Origin: Rhodovulum sp. MB263
GTDB taxonomy: Bacteria; Pseudomonadota; Alphaproteobacteria; Rhodobacterales; Rhodobacteraceae
Length of the DNA: 64,000 nucleotides
Assembly: GCF_002073975.1 (NCBI RefSeq)
Contig: NZ_CP020384.1
Coordinates: forward strand, 2,666,001-2,730,000
Reading direction: 5' to 3'
Of this stretch, positions 1 to 9,300 are shown one piece after another. Numbering within the stretch: the stretch's first letter is position 1; every line of letters starts with the position of its first letter. The position numbers and the translations under genes were made by a program. The notes beneath the pieces are model-generated. The model saw only the letters and a list, made by a program, of their open reading frames with translations, did no database searches and was not told the DNA's origin.

Positions 1-19
1 TGGCGCCGGAGCTGGCCCT

Positions 20-1216
20 GTGAAGCCGCTGGAAGGCCTCCGCATCCTCGATCTGACCCGGGTCCTTGCAGGCCCCTTCGCGACCGCGATCCTTGCCGAT
101 CTGGGCGCCGAGGTGATCAAGATCGAGCCGCCCCGGGGAGACGAATACCGCCATATCGGCCCGTTCCGCGACGGCGAATCCGCGCTGTTCTCGCTGAGCA
201 ATCGCGGCAAGCACTCGGTCGTTCTGGACCTCAAGGCGCCCGAGGGGCAGGCCCTGGCGCGCCGGCTTGCCGCCGGTTGCGACGTGGTGGTCGAGAATTT
301 CCGCCCCGGCGTCGCCGCAAGGCTGGGCCTCGGCGCCGAGGATCTGCGCCGCGACAATCCCGGCCTCGTCCATTGCGCAATTTCGGGTTTCGGACAGGAC
401 GGCCCCGCGGCGGACCTGCCCGCCTATGACATCGTCGTGCAGGCGATGTCGGGCTGGATGGCCGCGACCGGCGAGGAAGGCGGCGCGCCCCTGAAGGTGG
501 GCGAGGCGCTGGGCGATGTCGCGGCCGGGCTTTACGCCGTCATCGCGATCCTCGCGGCGCTGGTCGGCCGGGCCCGCAGCGGCAAGGGCGCGACGCTTGA
601 TGTCGCGATGCTCGATTGTCTGGTGGCGATGCTGCCGACGAGCCACGCGCTTCATCTTTACGCGAATGCCCCGGTGCCCCGCGTCGGCAACCGCCATCCG
701 TTCTCGACCCCCTTCGGCGCCTTCCGTACCGCCGACGGCCATGTCGTCATCGCCGTGCTGAGCCCGCGCCAGTTCGCGGGGCTCTGTGCTGCGATCGGCC
801 GGCCCGAAGCGGCCGAGGATCCGCGCTTTGCCACCGACGAACTGCGCACCGCGCATGAGCCCGAGATCCGCGCCATGATCGAGGCCTGGACCGGCCCCAT
901 CCCTGCCGCCGAAGCGGTCGCAGCGCTGTCGGCCGCCAAGGTGCCTGCCGCGCCGATCCTGACGCTGGCCGATCAGCTTGCCTCGGATCATGCCGCGGCG
1001 CGCGGGCTGGTGAGCGAGCTGCCCCATCCCCGGCTGGGCAAGGCCCCGGTGGTGGGCCAGCCGGTCCGCTTCGACGGGCAGGCGCCGCTGGCCGGGACCG
1101 GCGCGCCCGCACTGGGCAGCGGCACCCGCGCGGTGCTGGAAGGGCTCGGGCTCGATCGGGACCAGATCGCGGGGCTCGTGGCCGCCGGAATTGTCAGGGA
1201 GTATGAGGATGCGTGA
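20..1216 (+). CDS. CaiB/BaiF (class III) CoA-transferase
   Basis: 398-residue family III CoA-transferase, which moves CoA between acyl-CoA and a free acid. The N-terminal motif LDLTRVLAGPFAT and the following GAEVIKIEPP are typical of the family. The conserved catalytic aspartate is probably Asp166 in GEALGDVAAG. The start is GTG at 20, overlapping in GTGA fashion the stop (21-23) of a reading frame ending APELAL that enters from the left edge, so the gene probably continues an upstream operon. The 3' end overlaps the next gene, an acyl-CoA dehydrogenase, by 8 bases, suggesting one acyl-CoA catabolic unit. The substrate cannot be read from sequence. Family call is firm, specificity unknown. 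Confidence 0.9.
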   Translation: MKPLEGLRILDLTRVLAGPFATAILADLGAEVIKIEPPRGDEYRHIGPFRDGESALFSLSNRGKHSVVLDLKAPEGQALARRLAAGCDVVVENFRPGVAARLGLGAEDLRRDNPGLVHCAISGFGQDGPAADLPAYDIVVQAMSGWMAATGEEGGAPLKVGEALGDVAAGLYAVIAILAALVGRARSGKGATLDVAMLDCLVAMLPTSHALHLYANAPVPRVGNRHPFSTPFGAFRTADGHVVIAVLSPRQFAGLCAAIGRPEAAEDPRFATDELRTAHEPEIRAMIEAWTGPIPAAEAVAALSAAKVPAAPILTLADQLASDHAAARGLVSELPHPRLGKAPVVGQPVRFDGQAPLAGTGAPALGSGTRAVLEGLGLDRDQIAGLVAAGIVREYEDA

Positions 1217-2351
1217 GTTCGACCATCTGCTGAGCGCCGAGGAATGCCAGTTCCTCGACATGCTGGAGAGGTTTGCCGCCGAGGTGCTTACCCCGCAGGC
1301 GGGTGAGACCGACCGCACGGGCGCCTTCGTCCATGCCCAGCTGGCGGCGCTGGCCGAGACCGGAATGATGGGCGCGAACATGCCCGAGCGCTGGGGCGGT
1401 GCCGACATCTCGGCCCATGCCCTGTTCGAGGCAGTCGCGGCGGTCGCGGGCGGCTGCGGCTCGACGGTCTCGGCGCTGACCGCGCATTACCTCGCGACCG
1501 ACAGCCTGCTGCTGGGCGGCGATGACGCGATCCGCGCGCGCTTCCTTCCGGCGGCGGCCGAGGGCCGGATGCTGGGCGCCTTCGGGCTGACCGAACCCAA
1601 TGCCGGCTCGGACCCGGCCGACATGCGCACCCGCGCCACGCGGGACGGCGAGAGCTGGCATATCAAGGGCCGGAAATGCTTCATCTCGAATGGCGGCGTT
1701 GCCGATTTCGTCGTCGTCTTCTGCGTGACCGACCCCGAGGCGGGCCATCGCGGGATCTCGGCCTTCGTGGTCGAGAAGGGCACGCCCGGACTGGTGCCCG
1801 GCCGGGTCGAGCAGACCATGGGGCTGAAGGGTGGCCATGTCTGGGAACTCGATCTCGACGTGACCGTGCCCGATGCAAACCGCGTCGGCCCCGAGGGCTC
1901 GGGCTTCAAGACCGCGATGAAGGTGCTCGACAACGGCCGGACCGAGGTCGCGGCCATGGCCGTCGGCATCGCCCGCGCGGCCCTGTCCGAGGCCCGCGAC
2001 TGGGCGAAAACCCGCATCATCGGCGGCGAGCCGCTCGCCAGCCGGCAGGGCATCCAGTGGATGCTGGCCGACATGGCGACCGAGCTGTCGGCGGCCGAGC
2101 TTCTGGGCCACGAGGCCGCCCGGCAGCGGCAGGCGGGGCTGCGCTTCACCACCGCCGCCTCGAAGGCCAAGCTCTACGCCTCCGAGGCCGCCGGCCGGAT
2201 CGCCGATACCGCGCTCCAGATCCATGGCGGCTATGGCTTCACCCACGATTTCCCGCTCGAACGTCATGCCCGCGACCTGCGCATCATGCGCATCTACGAG
2301 GGCTCGTCCGAAATTCAGCGCAACATCATTGCCGGCCGTCTTCTGGCCTGA
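1209..2351 (+). CDS. Acyl-CoA dehydrogenase
   Basis: Flavin acyl-CoA dehydrogenase of 380 residues, oxidising acyl-CoA to enoyl-CoA with electrons passed to ETF. It shows the FAD/substrate motif GLTEPNAGSD, the QIHGGYGF stretch, and a C-terminal YEGSSEIQRNIIAGRLL whose Glu364 matches the catalytic base of short-chain and isovaleryl-type enzymes. ATG at 1209 is preferred because AGGGAG at 1196-1201 sits 7 bases upstream; ATG codons at 1191 and 1203 are in frame but badly spaced. It is translationally coupled to the CoA-transferase before it and lies 21 bases before hutU. The link between this acyl-CoA step and histidine use is not evident from sequence. Exact substrate unknown. Confidence 0.92.
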   Translation: MREFDHLLSAEECQFLDMLERFAAEVLTPQAGETDRTGAFVHAQLAALAETGMMGANMPERWGGADISAHALFEAVAAVAGGCGSTVSALTAHYLATDSLLLGGDDAIRARFLPAAAEGRMLGAFGLTEPNAGSDPADMRTRATRDGESWHIKGRKCFISNGGVADFVVVFCVTDPEAGHRGISAFVVEKGTPGLVPGRVEQTMGLKGGHVWELDLDVTVPDANRVGPEGSGFKTAMKVLDNGRTEVAAMAVGIARAALSEARDWAKTRIIGGEPLASRQGIQWMLADMATELSAAELLGHEAARQRQAGLRFTTAASKAKLYASEAAGRIADTALQIHGGYGFTHDFPLERHARDLRIMRIYEGSSEIQRNIIAGRLLA

Positions 2352-2372
2352 GCTTCCGAAAGGACCCGATCC

Positions 2373-4067
2373 ATGACCAATCCGCGCCACAATACCCGCG
2401 ACATCTTCCCGCCGACGGGGCCCGAGATCACCGCGAAGAGCTGGCAGACCGAGGCCCCGATGCGGATGCTGATGAACAACCTGCATCCCGACGTGGCCGA
2501 GAACCCGCATGAGCTGGTGGTCTATGGCGGCATCGGCCGCGCCGCGCGCACCTGGCAGGATTTCGACCTGATGGTCGAGACCCTGAAATCGCTCGAGGAC
2601 GATCAGACCATGCTGGTGCAGTCGGGCAAGCCCGTGGGCGTCTTCCGCACCCATCGCGACGCCCCGCGCGTGCTGATCGCCAACTCGAACCTCGTGCCGC
2701 ACTGGGCCACCTGGGAGCATTTCAACGAGCTCGACCGCAAGGGGCTGGCGATGTACGGCCAGATGACGGCCGGGTCCTGGATCTATATCGGCGCGCAGGG
2801 CATCGTGCAGGGCACCTACGAGACCTTCGCCGAGGCCGGGCGCCAGCATTATGACGGCGATCTCAAGGGCAAATGGATCCTGACCGGCGGTCTTGGCGGC
2901 ATGGGCGGCGCGCAGCCTCTGGCCGCGGTGATGGCGGGCGCCTGTTGTCTGGCGGTCGAATGCGACGAAGATCATGCCGATTTCCGCATCCGCACCCGCT
3001 ATTGCGACGAGAAGACCCACAGCCTTGACGAGGCGCTGGCGATGATCGGGCGCTGGACCGAAGCGGGCGAGGCCAAGTCGGTCGCGCTGATCGGCAATGC
3101 CGCCGATGTCTTCCCCGAGATCCTGCGCCGGATGCAGGCGGGCGAGACGCTGCCGAACGGACGCCCCGACATCGTCACCGACCAGACCTCGGCCCATGAC
3201 CCGTTCCACGGCTATCTGCCCAAGGGCTGGACCGTGGCCGAGTGGCGCGCCAGGCAGGAGAGCGACCCGAAGGGCGTCGCCAAGGCCGCGCGGGCCAGCA
3301 TGAAGGAGCATGTCGCCGCGATGGTGGGATTCTGGAACGCGGGCATCCCGACCCTCGATTACGGCAACAACATCCGCCAGATGGCGCTGGAAGAGGGGCT
3401 CGAGGATGCCTTCGCCTTCCCGGGCTTCGTGCCGGCCTATATCCGCCCGCTCTTCTGTCGCGGCGTGGGGCCGTTCCGCTGGGCGGCGCTGTCGGGCGAT
3501 CCCGAGGACATCTACAAGACCGACGCCAAGATGAAGGAGCTGTTCCCGGAAAATGCCGGGCTGCATCGCTGGCTCGACATGGCGCGCGAGCGGATCGCCT
3601 TCCAGGGCCTGCCCGCGCGGATCATGTGGATCGGGCTTGGCGAACGCCACCGGGCGGGGCTTGCGATCAACGAGATGGTGCGCAATGGCGAGCTGAAGGC
3701 GCCGGTCGTGATCGGCCGCGACCATCTGGACAGCGGCTCGGTCGCCTCGCCCAACCGCGAAACCGAGGCGATGAAGGACGGCTCGGACGCGGTCAGCGAC
3801 TGGCCGCTCCTGAACGCGCTGCTCAATACCGCCTCGGGCGCGACCTGGGTGTCGCTGCATCATGGCGGCGGCGTCGGCATGGGGTTCAGCCAGCATGCCG
3901 GCATGGTGATCTGCTGCGATGGCACGGAAGAGGCCGACCGCAGGCTTGAACGCGTGCTCTGGAACGACCCGGCGACCGGCGTCATGCGCCATGCCGATGC
4001 GGGCTACGAGATCGCGCTCGACTGCGCGCGCGAGCACGGGCTGACCCTTCCGGGCATCCTGAAATGA
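2373..4067 (+). CDS. hutU: Urocanate hydratase (urocanase)
   Basis: 564-residue urocanase, second step of histidine degradation (urocanate to imidazolone propionate). It is full length for the family. The NAD-binding motif [13 protein letters not shown] (from about residue 172) and the [18 protein letters not shown] and [16 protein letters not shown] blocks are well conserved. Odd point: the family signature [10 protein letters not shown] reads [10 protein letters not shown] here, so Met418 replaces the cysteine that corresponds to Cys410 of Pseudomonas putida urocanase. Start ATG follows AAAGGA. The stop overlaps the start of hutD (ATGA). hutH, hutI and hutG are not in the window and may lie to the left or elsewhere. 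Confidence 0.96.
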   Translation: MTNPRHNTRDIFPPTGPEITAKSWQTEAPMRMLMNNLHPDVAENPHELVVYGGIGRAARTWQDFDLMVETLKSLEDDQTMLVQSGKPVGVFRTHRDAPRVLIANSNLVPHWATWEHFNELDRKGLAMYGQMTAGSWIYIGAQGIVQGTYETFAEAGRQHYDGDLKGKWILTGGLGGMGGAQPLAAVMAGACCLAVECDEDHADFRIRTRYCDEKTHSLDEALAMIGRWTEAGEAKSVALIGNAADVFPEILRRMQAGETLPNGRPDIVTDQTSAHDPFHGYLPKGWTVAEWRARQESDPKGVAKAARASMKEHVAAMVGFWNAGIPTLDYGNNIRQMALEEGLEDAFAFPGFVPAYIRPLFCRGVGPFRWAALSGDPEDIYKTDAKMKELFPENAGLHRWLDMARERIAFQGLPARIMWIGLGERHRAGLAINEMVRNGELKAPVVIGRDHLDSGSVASPNRETEAMKDGSDAVSDWPLLNALLNTASGATWVSLHHGGGVGMGFSQHAGMVICCDGTEEADRRLERVLWNDPATGVMRHADAGYEIALDCAREHGLTLPGILK

Positions 4068-4612
4068 GGCAGATCCGCCGCAGCGATCTGACGCCGACGC
4101 CCTGGAAGAACGGGGGCGGGCTGACCTGGGAACTGGCGGCCTTCCCCGAAGGCGCGGGCTTTCAGGACATGCTGTGGCGGATGAGCCTGGCCGAGGTCGC
4201 CTCTGACGGACCGTTCTCGGCCTTTCCCGGCATCGACCGCACCCTGACGGTGCTGGAGGGCCGGGGCATGCGCCTCGATTTCGGCGCGGGAGAGGTCAAG
4301 CTGGGCGAAGACTCGGCCCCCCTCTCCTTCCCCGGCGAAGCCCCGGTGACGGCCCGGCTGGACGCGGGCGCGATCCTCGACTTCAACGTCATGACCCGAC
4401 GCGGCCGGGCCGTTCATGCGGTCCATGCCCTTTCGGCAGGCGAACCGGCCCCGCGCGACACGCGGGTGCTGCTCGCGCGGCAAAACCCGGTCGCCGTCGG
4501 CGGTTTTGCCCTTGCACCCGGCGAGGCGCTCATGTCCGATCCGGGGCGGGACCTGGGTGGAACGGTCGGGGATGCGCCGGTGCTGGCGGTCTGCCTGCGA
4601 CTTGTGCCATGA
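4064..4612 (+). CDS. hutD: HutD family cupin protein
   Basis: 182-residue HutD-type double-stranded beta-helix protein. The start [21 protein letters not shown] is the family hallmark. HutD is found with histidine utilisation genes; a role in limiting histidine flux or sensing an intermediate has been proposed for Pseudomonas HutD, but its biochemistry is not settled. It overlaps hutU by 4 bases, so translation is coupled. It is followed after about 115 bases by an amino acid ABC importer. The context supports a hut function rather than a generic cupin. Confidence 0.9.
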   Translation: MRQIRRSDLTPTPWKNGGGLTWELAAFPEGAGFQDMLWRMSLAEVASDGPFSAFPGIDRTLTVLEGRGMRLDFGAGEVKLGEDSAPLSFPGEAPVTARLDAGAILDFNVMTRRGRAVHAVHALSAGEPAPRDTRVLLARQNPVAVGGFALAPGEALMSDPGRDLGGTVGDAPVLAVCLRLVP

Positions 4613-4726
4613 CCCGGCCATGACCCTGCCGGGACGCCGGATACACGGCGCCCGGCCCGAGACTTCCGGCGCCTTCCGGGGCGGGGCGCCGGCCAACACG
4701 ACCGGCCCCGCCAACAGGAGAGAACC

Positions 4727-5539
4727 ATGACGCTTCGTCTTTCGATGAAATCCGCGCTTTTCGGGCTCAGCGCCCTGGCGCTGAGCGCCTCCGGCGTGCT
4801 GGCCGACCAGCTGTCCGACATACGGGCCGCCGGCAAGATCGTGGCCGCCACCGAGATGCATTACGCGCCGTTCGACATGCTGGAGAAGGGCGAATATGTC
4901 GGCTTCGACCGCGACCTCTTCGACGAGATCGCCAAGGAGCTGGGCGTCACCCCCGAATATCAGGACCTGCCCTGGACCTCGATCCTGCCCGGTCTCGAGG
5001 TCAACAAGTTCGATTTCGTTCTGGCCCCGGTGACGATGACCGCCGAGCGCGCCGAACGCTATGCCTTCACCCTGCCGATCTCGGATTCGACCGTGGCCTT
5101 CGTGCAGCGCACCGGCGGCGACATGGAAACGCCCGAAGACGCCAAGGGCAAGACTGTGGGCGTGCAGAAGGGCACCGCCCAGCAGGCCCAGCTCGAGGCC
5201 TATGCCGAGAAGATCGGCGGCATCAAGATCAAGGAATACGGCACGCCCGACGAGGCCTATGCCGATCTGATGACCCGCCGTCTCGACGCGGTGGCGGGCT
5301 CGGCGCCGCTTCTCGACTATCTCGCCAAGAGCCGGCCCGAGCAGTTCGCGGTCGTCAAGCCGCCCTTCGGCAAGCCCACCTATTTCGCCTGGGTCGCGCG
5401 CAAGGGCGAGGGCGACACGCTGGTCGCCGCGATCAACGAGGCGCTGATCAAGATCCAGGATGACGGACGGATGGCCGCGCTGCAGGAGAAATGGTTCGGC
5501 ACCGCGACCGAGCTTCCGCAGGAAATGCCCGAGCTCTGA
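4727..5539 (+). CDS. Polar amino acid ABC transporter, substrate-binding protein
   Basis: 270-residue family 3 solute-binding protein with a signal peptide of about 25 residues ending near VLA-DQL. Mature start LSDIRAAGKIVAATEMHYAPFDM and the core GFDRDLFDEIAKELG are typical of periplasmic receptors for polar amino acids. RBS AGGAGAG precedes the ATG. It heads a four-gene importer (receptor, two permeases, ATPase) directly behind hutU-hutD, so histidine, urocanate or a related compound is the likely ligand, but this is inference from position. Confidence 0.92.
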   Translation: MTLRLSMKSALFGLSALALSASGVLADQLSDIRAAGKIVAATEMHYAPFDMLEKGEYVGFDRDLFDEIAKELGVTPEYQDLPWTSILPGLEVNKFDFVLAPVTMTAERAERYAFTLPISDSTVAFVQRTGGDMETPEDAKGKTVGVQKGTAQQAQLEAYAEKIGGIKIKEYGTPDEAYADLMTRRLDAVAGSAPLLDYLAKSRPEQFAVVKPPFGKPTYFAWVARKGEGDTLVAAINEALIKIQDDGRMAALQEKWFGTATELPQEMPEL

Positions 5540-5617
5540 GCGCTCGCGCCTTTTCCACAGGCATCATGCGGGCCGGACAGGTGCCGGCCCGCCCACCAGC
5601 CAGGGAGCGGTCCGCCC

Positions 5618-6265
5618 GTGTTTTCCTTTCAGACCATCATCGAGAACCTGCCGGTGCTTCTGGGCGCCGCGCGCTACACGCTGCTGATCTCGGTCCTTGG
5701 CTGCCTGCAGGGGCTGATCCTCGGCGCGATCCTCTGCACGGCGGCATTGTCCAAACGCAGGGCGCTGCGCCGCGTGGCCGGGCTTTACGTCAGCTTCTTC
5801 CGGGGCGTGCCGCTGCTGATCCAGCTGCTGGTCGCCTATTACCTGCTGCCGGTCATCGGCATCAACGTGCCGCCGCTGGCCGCCGCCGTCCTGACCGTCG
5901 GGCTCTGCGCCGCGGCCTATCTGGCCGAGGTGCTGCGCGGCTCGATCAACGCCATTCCGAAGGGCCAGGCCGAGGCCGCGCTCGCCATCGGCATGAGCCC
6001 GGGCAATCTCTGGGTCCGGGTCTTGCTGCCGCAGGCGCTCAAGATCGGCCTGCCCGCCATCGTCAACGAGCTGATCCTGCTGGTGAAGGCCAGCTCGCTG
6101 GTGACCGTCGTCGGCATCGTCGAGATCACCCGGATGAGCCAGTCGATCGCCTCCTCGACCTATCGCTATCTCGAGATCTACCTGGCCGCCGCCTTGCTCT
6201 ATCTCGCGATCAACCTGGTGATCGCCGCCGCCGGGCGGCTGCTGGAACGGAGGCTGACGGTCTGA
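5618..6265 (+). CDS. Amino acid ABC transporter permease 1
   Basis: 215-residue inner membrane permease of the HisM/GlnP class with about five hydrophobic helices. The region ENLPVLLGAARYTLLISVLG at the N-terminus and the EAA loop (EAALAIGMSPGNLWVRVLLPQALKIGLPAIVNEL) are characteristic. The last base of its stop codon is the first base of the next permease start, so the two subunits are coupled and probably form a heterodimer. Confidence 0.93.
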   Translation: MFSFQTIIENLPVLLGAARYTLLISVLGCLQGLILGAILCTAALSKRRALRRVAGLYVSFFRGVPLLIQLLVAYYLLPVIGINVPPLAAAVLTVGLCAAAYLAEVLRGSINAIPKGQAEAALAIGMSPGNLWVRVLLPQALKIGLPAIVNELILLVKASSLVTVVGIVEITRMSQSIASSTYRYLEIYLAAALLYLAINLVIAAAGRLLERRLTV

Positions 6266-6927
6266 TGCTGGAGATGCTCCACCGCTATGGCCCCGACCTT
6301 CTGACCGGCTTCGGGCTGACGCTTCTGACCTGGGTGCTGGGCACCGCGGGCGGGCTCGTGCTGGGCTTCCTGCTGGAAATGGCCCGCCGCTTCGGGCCCC
6401 GGATCTGGGTCGGCTGGCCGATCCGGGCCTATGTCGAATTCATCCGCGGCACGCCCTTCCTCGTTCAGCTTTTCGTTCTTTACTATGGCGGACCGCTGAT
6501 CGGGCTGAGGCTCGACGCGCTGCCCGCGGGCGTGCTTGGGCTGTCGCTTTACGGTGCGGCCTATTTCACCGAGATCCTGCGCGCGGGCTTCGATGCCGTG
6601 CCCAGGGGCCAGATCGAGGCCGCCCGCGCCATCGGCCTGCCCGGACGCACCATCGTCTGGCGCATCATGCTGCCGGTGATGATGGTCTCGGCCCTGCCGG
6701 CACTGGTGAATTTCGCGATCATCCTGACCAAGGAAACCGTCATCCTGTCGATGATCACCGTGCCCGAGATCATGTTCCAGACCCAGACCATGATGAGCGA
6801 GACCTTCGAATTCGTCCTGCCGATCCTGATCCTCGCCCTGTTCTTCTGGGGCTTCGTCGAGGTCATCTCGCGCTTTGGCCGCCGCCTCGAACGCCGCTTC
6901 ACCCACTATCTTCTCGAAGAAAGCTGA
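6265..6927 (+). CDS. Amino acid ABC transporter permease 2
   Basis: 220-residue partner permease. Start MLEMLHRYGPDLLTGFGLTL, then helices and a conserved EAA loop (IEAARAIGLPGRTIVWRIMLP). ATG at 6265 overlaps the previous stop by one base; the open frame continues upstream without a start that would make biological sense. It is followed after 3 bases by the ATPase gene. Paired permeases of unequal sequence are usual for polar amino acid importers. Confidence 0.93.
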   Translation: MLEMLHRYGPDLLTGFGLTLLTWVLGTAGGLVLGFLLEMARRFGPRIWVGWPIRAYVEFIRGTPFLVQLFVLYYGGPLIGLRLDALPAGVLGLSLYGAAYFTEILRAGFDAVPRGQIEAARAIGLPGRTIVWRIMLPVMMVSALPALVNFAIILTKETVILSMITVPEIMFQTQTMMSETFEFVLPILILALFFWGFVEVISRFGRRLERRFTHYLLEES

Positions 6928-6930
6928 TCG

Positions 6931-7731
<801 letters not shown>

Positions 7732-7739
7732 CCGCGCCG

Positions 7740-8678
7740 TTACCGCCCTTCGGCGGTCCCTTCGACCGCCTCCAGGATCGCCGCAACGACGCCCGGGGCC
7801 AGCGGCAGCGTGGGCTCGGTATAGGTGACGTAGGGCCGACCCGGCAGATCGGCCTTCAGCATATGGGTGACGCCCGGCAGGTCGACCCGCCGCGCCTGCG
7901 GCATCGCCGCCGCCAGCCGGTCTGCATCCTCCGGCCGCACCTGCATGTCGGCCCCGCCCTGAAGGATCAGCGCAGGGCCGTGCCAGCCCTCTGCCAGCGC
8001 CGCCGGATCATAGACGAAGAGATCAGCCATGTAGTCCTGCAGCCCGGCCGCGAACAGCTGCCGCAGCGGCGGCGGCAAGGTCTCGGGATCGCGGCGGCCA
8101 CCCGCCTCCAGCGTCGCGACCATGGCCTCGATCTCGGGCATCAGCGGCGCATTGCCCGGAAGCGCCCGCATCTGCTCGACCATCAACTGCCCGACCGGGC
8201 GGCCGGGCGTCGCCATCAGGATCAGCCCGCACAGCGCCTCGGGCGGCTCCCCGGCCGCCACCAGAGCGACCAGCCCGCCCTCGGAATGGCCCGCGATCCA
8301 GACGCAGGGCGCAAGCCCGGCCGCGCGTGCCACCCAGCGGCGCAGATCCCCGGCATAGGCGGCAATGGTCACGTCATTCGGGTCGGCGATGGCGCCCGCG
8401 CTGCCACCGAAGCCGCGCTTGTCGATCCGGAGCGAGGCGACGCCCGCCGCCTGCAGCGCCTCGGCCAGAAGCCGGTAGCTGTCCGAGCGCAGTCCCAGCG
8501 CCGGGGCGTTGCCATCGCGATCGACCGGCCCCGAGCCCGGCACGATCACCACCGCCGCCCGCGCGCCCGCCACCGCCAGGGCCTCGGCCTCGAGCGGACC
8601 CGCAGGGCCCTCGATCTGCACCGGCCCGGCCAGCGCGACGGCCGGGCAGAAAAGCGAAAGAAGCGCGAACAGGCGCAT
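7740..8678 (-). CDS. Secreted alpha/beta hydrolase
   Basis: 312-residue alpha/beta hydrolase with a short signal peptide (MRLFALLSLFCPAVALA), so probably periplasmic. The segment VVIVPGSGPVDRDGN forms the oxyanion region, GHSEGGLVAL carries the nucleophile serine, and THML near the C-terminus carries the histidine. Homologues are annotated as serine hydrolases or lysophospholipase-like enzymes; the natural substrate is unknown. ATG at 8678 is chosen because AAGGAGA lies just upstream and the signal peptide starts there; a longer frame starts at 8720. Confidence 0.85.
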   Translation of the reverse strand: MRLFALLSLFCPAVALAGPVQIEGPAGPLEAEALAVAGARAAVVIVPGSGPVDRDGNAPALGLRSDSYRLLAEALQAAGVASLRIDKRGFGGSAGAIADPNDVTIAAYAGDLRRWVARAAGLAPCVWIAGHSEGGLVALVAAGEPPEALCGLILMATPGRPVGQLMVEQMRALPGNAPLMPEIEAMVATLEAGGRRDPETLPPPLRQLFAAGLQDYMADLFVYDPAALAEGWHGPALILQGGADMQVRPEDADRLAAAMPQARRVDLPGVTHMLKADLPGRPYVTYTEPTLPLAPGVVAAILEAVEGTAEGR

Positions 8679-8691
8679 GACATGTCTCCTT

Positions 8692-8773
8692 TTGATCCCG
8701 GCGCGTCTTGATCCCGGCACGTCGGACGGGCGCCAAGCTAGCTGCCCGGTCGAGGGAATGCACGGGAATGCAC
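8692..8773. repeat. Two short tandem duplications upstream of the hydrolase
   Basis: TTGATCCCGGCGCGTC (8692-8707) is followed directly by a copy with one change (8708-8723). Forty bases on, GGGAATGCAC occurs twice in tandem (8754-8773). Both lie in the promoter or leader area of the leftward hydrolase gene. They look like recent slippage or duplication products; no function is known. Confidence 0.7.
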
Positions 8774-9300
8774 GGGGGCTCTGGCCCTCCGCGACAGCCC
8801 GGCAGGCGATGGCGCAGGAAAGGCGGCGGCGGGGCCTGTCCCCGGACAGGGCACGGGCACGGATACAGACAGGGGGCAGAAGCTGCGCCCCGGCCAGGGC
8901 AGGTCCGGCAGAGGGAGCGGAAGACAGGTGCCGCCCTCATCAAAGCAAGCACAGACATCCGCCGTCGCGCGGCATCGCCAGACAGAGGCTCGCGACGTGG
9001 GAATCGGGACGACCCCCGGGCTGATGGGCTGAGCCGTTGACCGGATTTACCGGCCGCACCCGAGGGCGGCTCTGCCCCACCCCGCCGGTTCCGGCCTTCA
9101 AGGCCCTGCCTGCGTTCTCGTTATGCCCGAAGGGGCCTCGGCGAGCGGAGCCCCGGAAGGCCACCCCGGTCGGGAGCCGATCCGGGACAGGCCACCGGCT
9201 TTCCCGATGCGTGGCGGCGGTGGCCGAACGACCCACCCCCGAAAGCCCGGGCGCCGCAGGCCCGACAGATGGATCCGGACCGGCAGCGCCTCCGCACCTC
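8774..9300. other. Intergenic stretch without a recognisable gene
   Basis: About 530 GC-rich bases between the hydrolase upstream region and the stop of the cation ATPase. Open frames here have no recognisable protein features, and no RNA gene is evident. Only weak inverted repeats such as CCGG-N5-CCGG near 9041 were seen. Confidence 0.5.

Noticed and set aside
1194-4037. 947-codon open frame on the minus strand
   Set aside because: It is antisense to the acyl-CoA dehydrogenase and hutU, has no family motif, and its composition is the mirror of GC-rich codons.
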